A DNA stretch of 6,998 bases from Casp-actino8 sp945862545 (GTDB lineage Bacteria; Actinomycetota; Acidimicrobiia; Acidimicrobiales; Ilumatobacteraceae). The stretch spans positions 1 to 6,998 of the forward strand of contig CAMAYS010000113.1 in the NCBI GenBank assembly GCA_945862545.1, written 5' to 3'. How positions within the stretch are numbered: the first letter of the stretch is position 1; each line of letters begins with the position of its first letter. Shown piece by piece: positions 5,562 through 6,998 of this stretch. Under the pieces are notes generated by a model. The model saw only the letters and a program-made list of their open reading frames with translations, was not told where the DNA came from and ran no database searches. The position numbers and the translations under genes are program-made.

Positions 5562-5993
5562 TCAGCCCTCCTCGGTGGTTGCTGTGTCTTCAATGGTGTC
5601 AACTTCAATACCGGTATCGACAGCATCGACCACGGCATCAACATTCTTCACTTCATCCCGGTTACCGGTTTCGGAGTTGCGAGGTCCACGAGGCCCACGA
5701 GGACCGCCGCGACCAGCTGAAGCAACCCGCTTGGTGTATGGCAATAAGGCCATTTCACGAGCGTTCTTGATGGCAGTTGCCAAGTCACGCTGCTGTTGAA
5801 CGGTGTTGCCGTTCAAAGTCTTGGCCTTGATCTTTGAGCGATCAGACATAAAACGCTGTAGGAGGTTGATGTCCTTGTAATCGATGTACTCGATCTTTTC
5901 AGCGGCGAGAAGGTTGCCCTTCTTCTTGATCTTGCGACCATTGTCTTTCGGAGCACGGCCCCGAACTGGCTTCTTTGAAGTGCTATTTCCCAT
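5562..5993 (-). CDS. rpsR: 30S ribosomal protein bS18, cysteine-free form with C-terminal extension
   Basis: bS18 pairs with bS6 on the platform of the small ribosomal subunit. The core covers about residues 27-89: KIEYIDYKDINLLQRFMSDR (33-52), SKIKAKTLNGNTVQQQRDLATAIK (53-76) and ALLPYT (82-87). The usual protein has about 75-90 residues, but this one has 143. It adds a basic lead (1-26) and a tail of about 54 residues: three GPR repeats (97-105), then an acidic Asp/Glu/Val/Thr-rich end (113-143). The protein has no cysteine, so it is the C-minus form without the zinc-type cysteines of many bS18 proteins. Start ATG 5991-5993 has AAGGAAG five bases upstream. The last codons also encode the rplI ribosome-binding site. 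No frameshift is needed to explain the tail. Confidence 0.95.
   Translation of the reverse strand: MGNSTSKKPVRGRAPKDNGRKIKKKGNLLAAEKIEYIDYKDINLLQRFMSDRSKIKAKTLNGNTVQQQRDLATAIKNAREMALLPYTKRVASAGRGGPRGPRGPRNSETGNRDEVKNVDAVVDAVDTGIEVDTIEDTATTEEG
5567..5573 (-). promoter_or_regulatory. rplI ribosome-binding site inside the rpsR coding end
   Basis: GAGGAGG lies seven bases before the rplI ATG and encodes the last Glu-Glu-Gly of bS18. It links translation of the two genes and partly dictates the final residues of the bS18 tail. Confidence 0.85.
5679..5705 (-). repeat. Three tandem 9-base repeats encoding Gly-Pro-Arg in rpsR
   Basis: Three consecutive copies of a 9-base unit (GGNCCTCGN type on the coding strand) encode GPR at residues 97-105 of bS18. 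Copies differ at one or two positions, mostly third codon bases, so the array looks like an old duplication. Copy number could vary between strains by slippage. Confidence 0.7.
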
Positions 5994-6058
5994 GATTGCT
6001 TCCTTGTGTCGATATGTGAGTTGCGAATGAAATGTTTATAAAAGCGGAAAACCGCAGG

Positions 6059-6526
6059 TCAGAATGGCTCTTCGTCGCCGTATTGCGAATCGTTGCCGGC
6101 ATTCGATGCAGGCGCGGAGCTTGCTCCACGAGGAACTTGACGAGGTGCTGAACCGCCTTCACCGCCACCTTTTGGTGGTGTGCGCTCAACGCTGACGGTG
6201 GCCCAACGCAAGGTCGGCCCAACTTCATCAGCAACAATGTCAACCGAGGTCCGCTTGCCGCCCTCTTTGGCTTCATATTCGCGGACATCGAGGCGACCGG
6301 ATACCAAAACTCTGGTCCCTTTGGTGAGCGACGCAGCGATGTTTTCGGCGAGTTGATCCCATGCCACAACATTCATAAAGGTGGTGGCTTCTTGCCATTC
6401 ACCATTGAGCTGATAGCGACGGTTGACGGCGATACCCACTGTGCACGTGGCCTTACCCGATTGGGTGTAGCGAAGTTCGGGATCGCGGGTCAGGTTTCCG
6501 ACGACTGTGATGTTGTTAGATGTCAT
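6059..6526 (-). CDS. ssb: Single-stranded DNA-binding protein SSB
   Basis: SSB coats single-stranded DNA during replication, repair and recombination and recruits partner proteins through its C-terminal tip. The 155-residue product has an OB fold at about 1-112: NNITVVGNLTRDPELRYTQSG (4-24), FMNVVAWDQLAENIAASLTKGTRVLVSGRL (50-79, with Trp55) and TSVDIVADEVGPTLRWA (93-109). A Gly/Pro/Ser/Ala-rich flexible linker (about 116-148) follows, then the acidic tip GDEEPF, close to the usual DDDIPF. ATG 6524-6526 has a strong AGGAGG site five bases upstream. It lies 45 bases after rpsF and 65 bases before rpsR, a typical arrangement. Confidence 0.97.
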   Translation of the reverse strand: MTSNNITVVGNLTRDPELRYTQSGKATCTVGIAVNRRYQLNGEWQEATTFMNVVAWDQLAENIAASLTKGTRVLVSGRLDVREYEAKEGGKRTSVDIVADEVGPTLRWATVSVERTPPKGGGEGGSAPRQVPRGASSAPASNAGNDSQYGDEEPF

Positions 6527-6571
6527 GTTTTCCTCCTAGAAGTTTTGAAAGAACAGGTCCGAAGACAAGGC

Positions 6572-6898
6572 TCAAGCTGCGACGAGGCCGCGGCGGGCCG
6601 CTTCACCGTCGGGGAGACGCATCAACTTGTGCCGAAGGACGTCATCGGCGATGCGCATTGCTCGCTCAAGTTCGTCGAGAGCTCCACCTGGAGCGAGAAC
6701 ATTAAGAATGGCGTAATAGCCATCTTCCTTTTTGTTGATTGGGTACGCCAAACGACGCTTGCCCCAGAAATCAACCTTGCCGTGGACGGATCCACCAGCG
6801 GCCACGACATCTTTGGAGATGTTGGCAATCCACTGTTGCGCGACGACATCATCTACTGATCCGTCGATAATGACCATTAACTCGTATGCACGCATCAT
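6572..6898 (-). CDS. rpsF: 30S ribosomal protein bS6
   Basis: bS6 forms a dimer with bS18 on the platform of the small subunit. The sequence shows MRAYELMVIIDGSVDD at the start, GKVDFWGKRRLAYPINKKEDGYYAILNV in the middle and a final LRHKLMRLPDGEAARRG. That is the full bS6 fold, with a short tail giving 108 residues, slightly over the usual 95-100. ATG 6896-6898 is chosen because GAAGGGAG lies ten bases upstream; ATG 6893-6895 is one codon later and equally possible. A GTG at 6920-6922 would extend the protein by eight residues, but the Shine-Dalgarno would then lie inside the gene. First gene of the cluster, behind a structured leader. Confidence 0.95.
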   Translation of the reverse strand: MMRAYELMVIIDGSVDDVVAQQWIANISKDVVAAGGSVHGKVDFWGKRRLAYPINKKEDGYYAILNVLAPGGALDELERAMRIADDVLRHKLMRLPDGEAARRGLVAA

Positions 6899-6982
6899 AA
6901 GCGTGTGACTCCCTTCGGACACGATGACGGCGTTTCCGGCATCGGGGCCCCTGCTTGGGGCAGGGTATTTACTGACATCGGG
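6899..6982 (-). promoter_or_regulatory. Structured rpsF leader, possible bS6:bS18 autoregulatory element
   Basis: On the minus strand three hairpins can form before rpsF. The first is CCCTGC/GCAGGG around CCCAA (6965-6949). The second is CGATG/CATCG with an inner CGG/CCG pair set and one C-T mismatch around AAACG (6944-6922). The third is CGTGT/ACACG (6923-6919 with 6906-6902), whose loop opens with CCG and holds the Shine-Dalgarno. The second and third share two bases and so compete. rpsF leaders in many bacteria bind the bS6:bS18 complex at a CCG-bearing stem that overlaps the ribosome-binding site. That this is such an element is inference. Confidence 0.45.
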
Positions 6983-6988
6983 AGTGTA
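6983..6988 (-). promoter_or_regulatory. Candidate -10 box for the rpsF-rplI operon
   Basis: TACACT (minus strand, 6988 to 6983) matches four of six bases of TATAAT and would start transcription near 6976, just before the leader hairpins. Its -35 box would fall beyond the right edge, so it cannot be tested here. Confidence 0.3.
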
Positions 6989-6998
6989 TCGGGAGAAA

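Noticed and set aside
6353..6859. Plus-strand frame opposite ssb and rpsF (168 codons)
   Set aside because: It is antisense to two unmistakable conserved genes and is explained by their codon pattern.
6949..6965. Hairpin CCCTGC/GCAGGG read as a plus-strand terminator
   Set aside because: There is no plus-strand gene before it and only a short mixed TATTTA follows, so it fits better as part of the rpsF leader.

Overview
The window is a compact stretch of a bacterial chromosome, almost certainly from an actinobacterium (Actinomycetota). The evidence is the minus-strand gene order rpsF-ssb-rpsR-rplI-dnaB, a type I pantothenate kinase that closely follows the mycobacterial form, DnaA boxes of the actinobacterial type TTGTCCACA, and several genes that look leaderless. 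Base composition looks fairly balanced rather than very GC-rich. That would fit a low-to-medium-GC aquatic lineage, for example among the Acidimicrobiia, but this placement is inference. No mobile elements, CRISPR arrays, tRNA or rRNA genes were seen.

Left part, plus strand (1-1999): the C-terminal end of a type I methionine aminopeptidase (map), then pantothenate kinase (coaA), then an unnamed single-pass membrane-anchored extracellular protein with its own probable leaderless promoter.

Middle (2000-3469): a minus-strand pair consisting of a small two-helix membrane protein followed by an HD-domain nucleotidase-like phosphohydrolase. The phosphohydrolase's ribosome-binding site overlaps the stop codon of the membrane-protein gene. 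A VOC-fold (glyoxalase/dioxygenase-like) metalloprotein diverges from this pair on the plus strand. The HD gene and the membrane-anchored protein gene converge with no base between their stop codons.

Right part, minus strand (6998 down to 3483): a structured leader, then rpsF, ssb, rpsR and rplI with good Shine-Dalgarno sequences, closed by a clear rho-independent terminator. After the terminator comes a short spacer with three to four DnaA-box-like 9-mers in one orientation, then the replicative helicase gene dnaB. The cluster therefore joins ribosomal small-subunit platform proteins (bS6, bS18), bL9, single-strand DNA-binding protein and the helicase. The layout suggests that dnaB is transcribed separately and may respond to DnaA.

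Most of the window is ordinary housekeeping DNA and I found no clear new system. The items most worth a second look are the DnaA-box row before dnaB, the cysteine-free bS18 with a long charged tail, the folded rpsF leader, the leaderless promoters, and the unnamed membrane-anchored protein.
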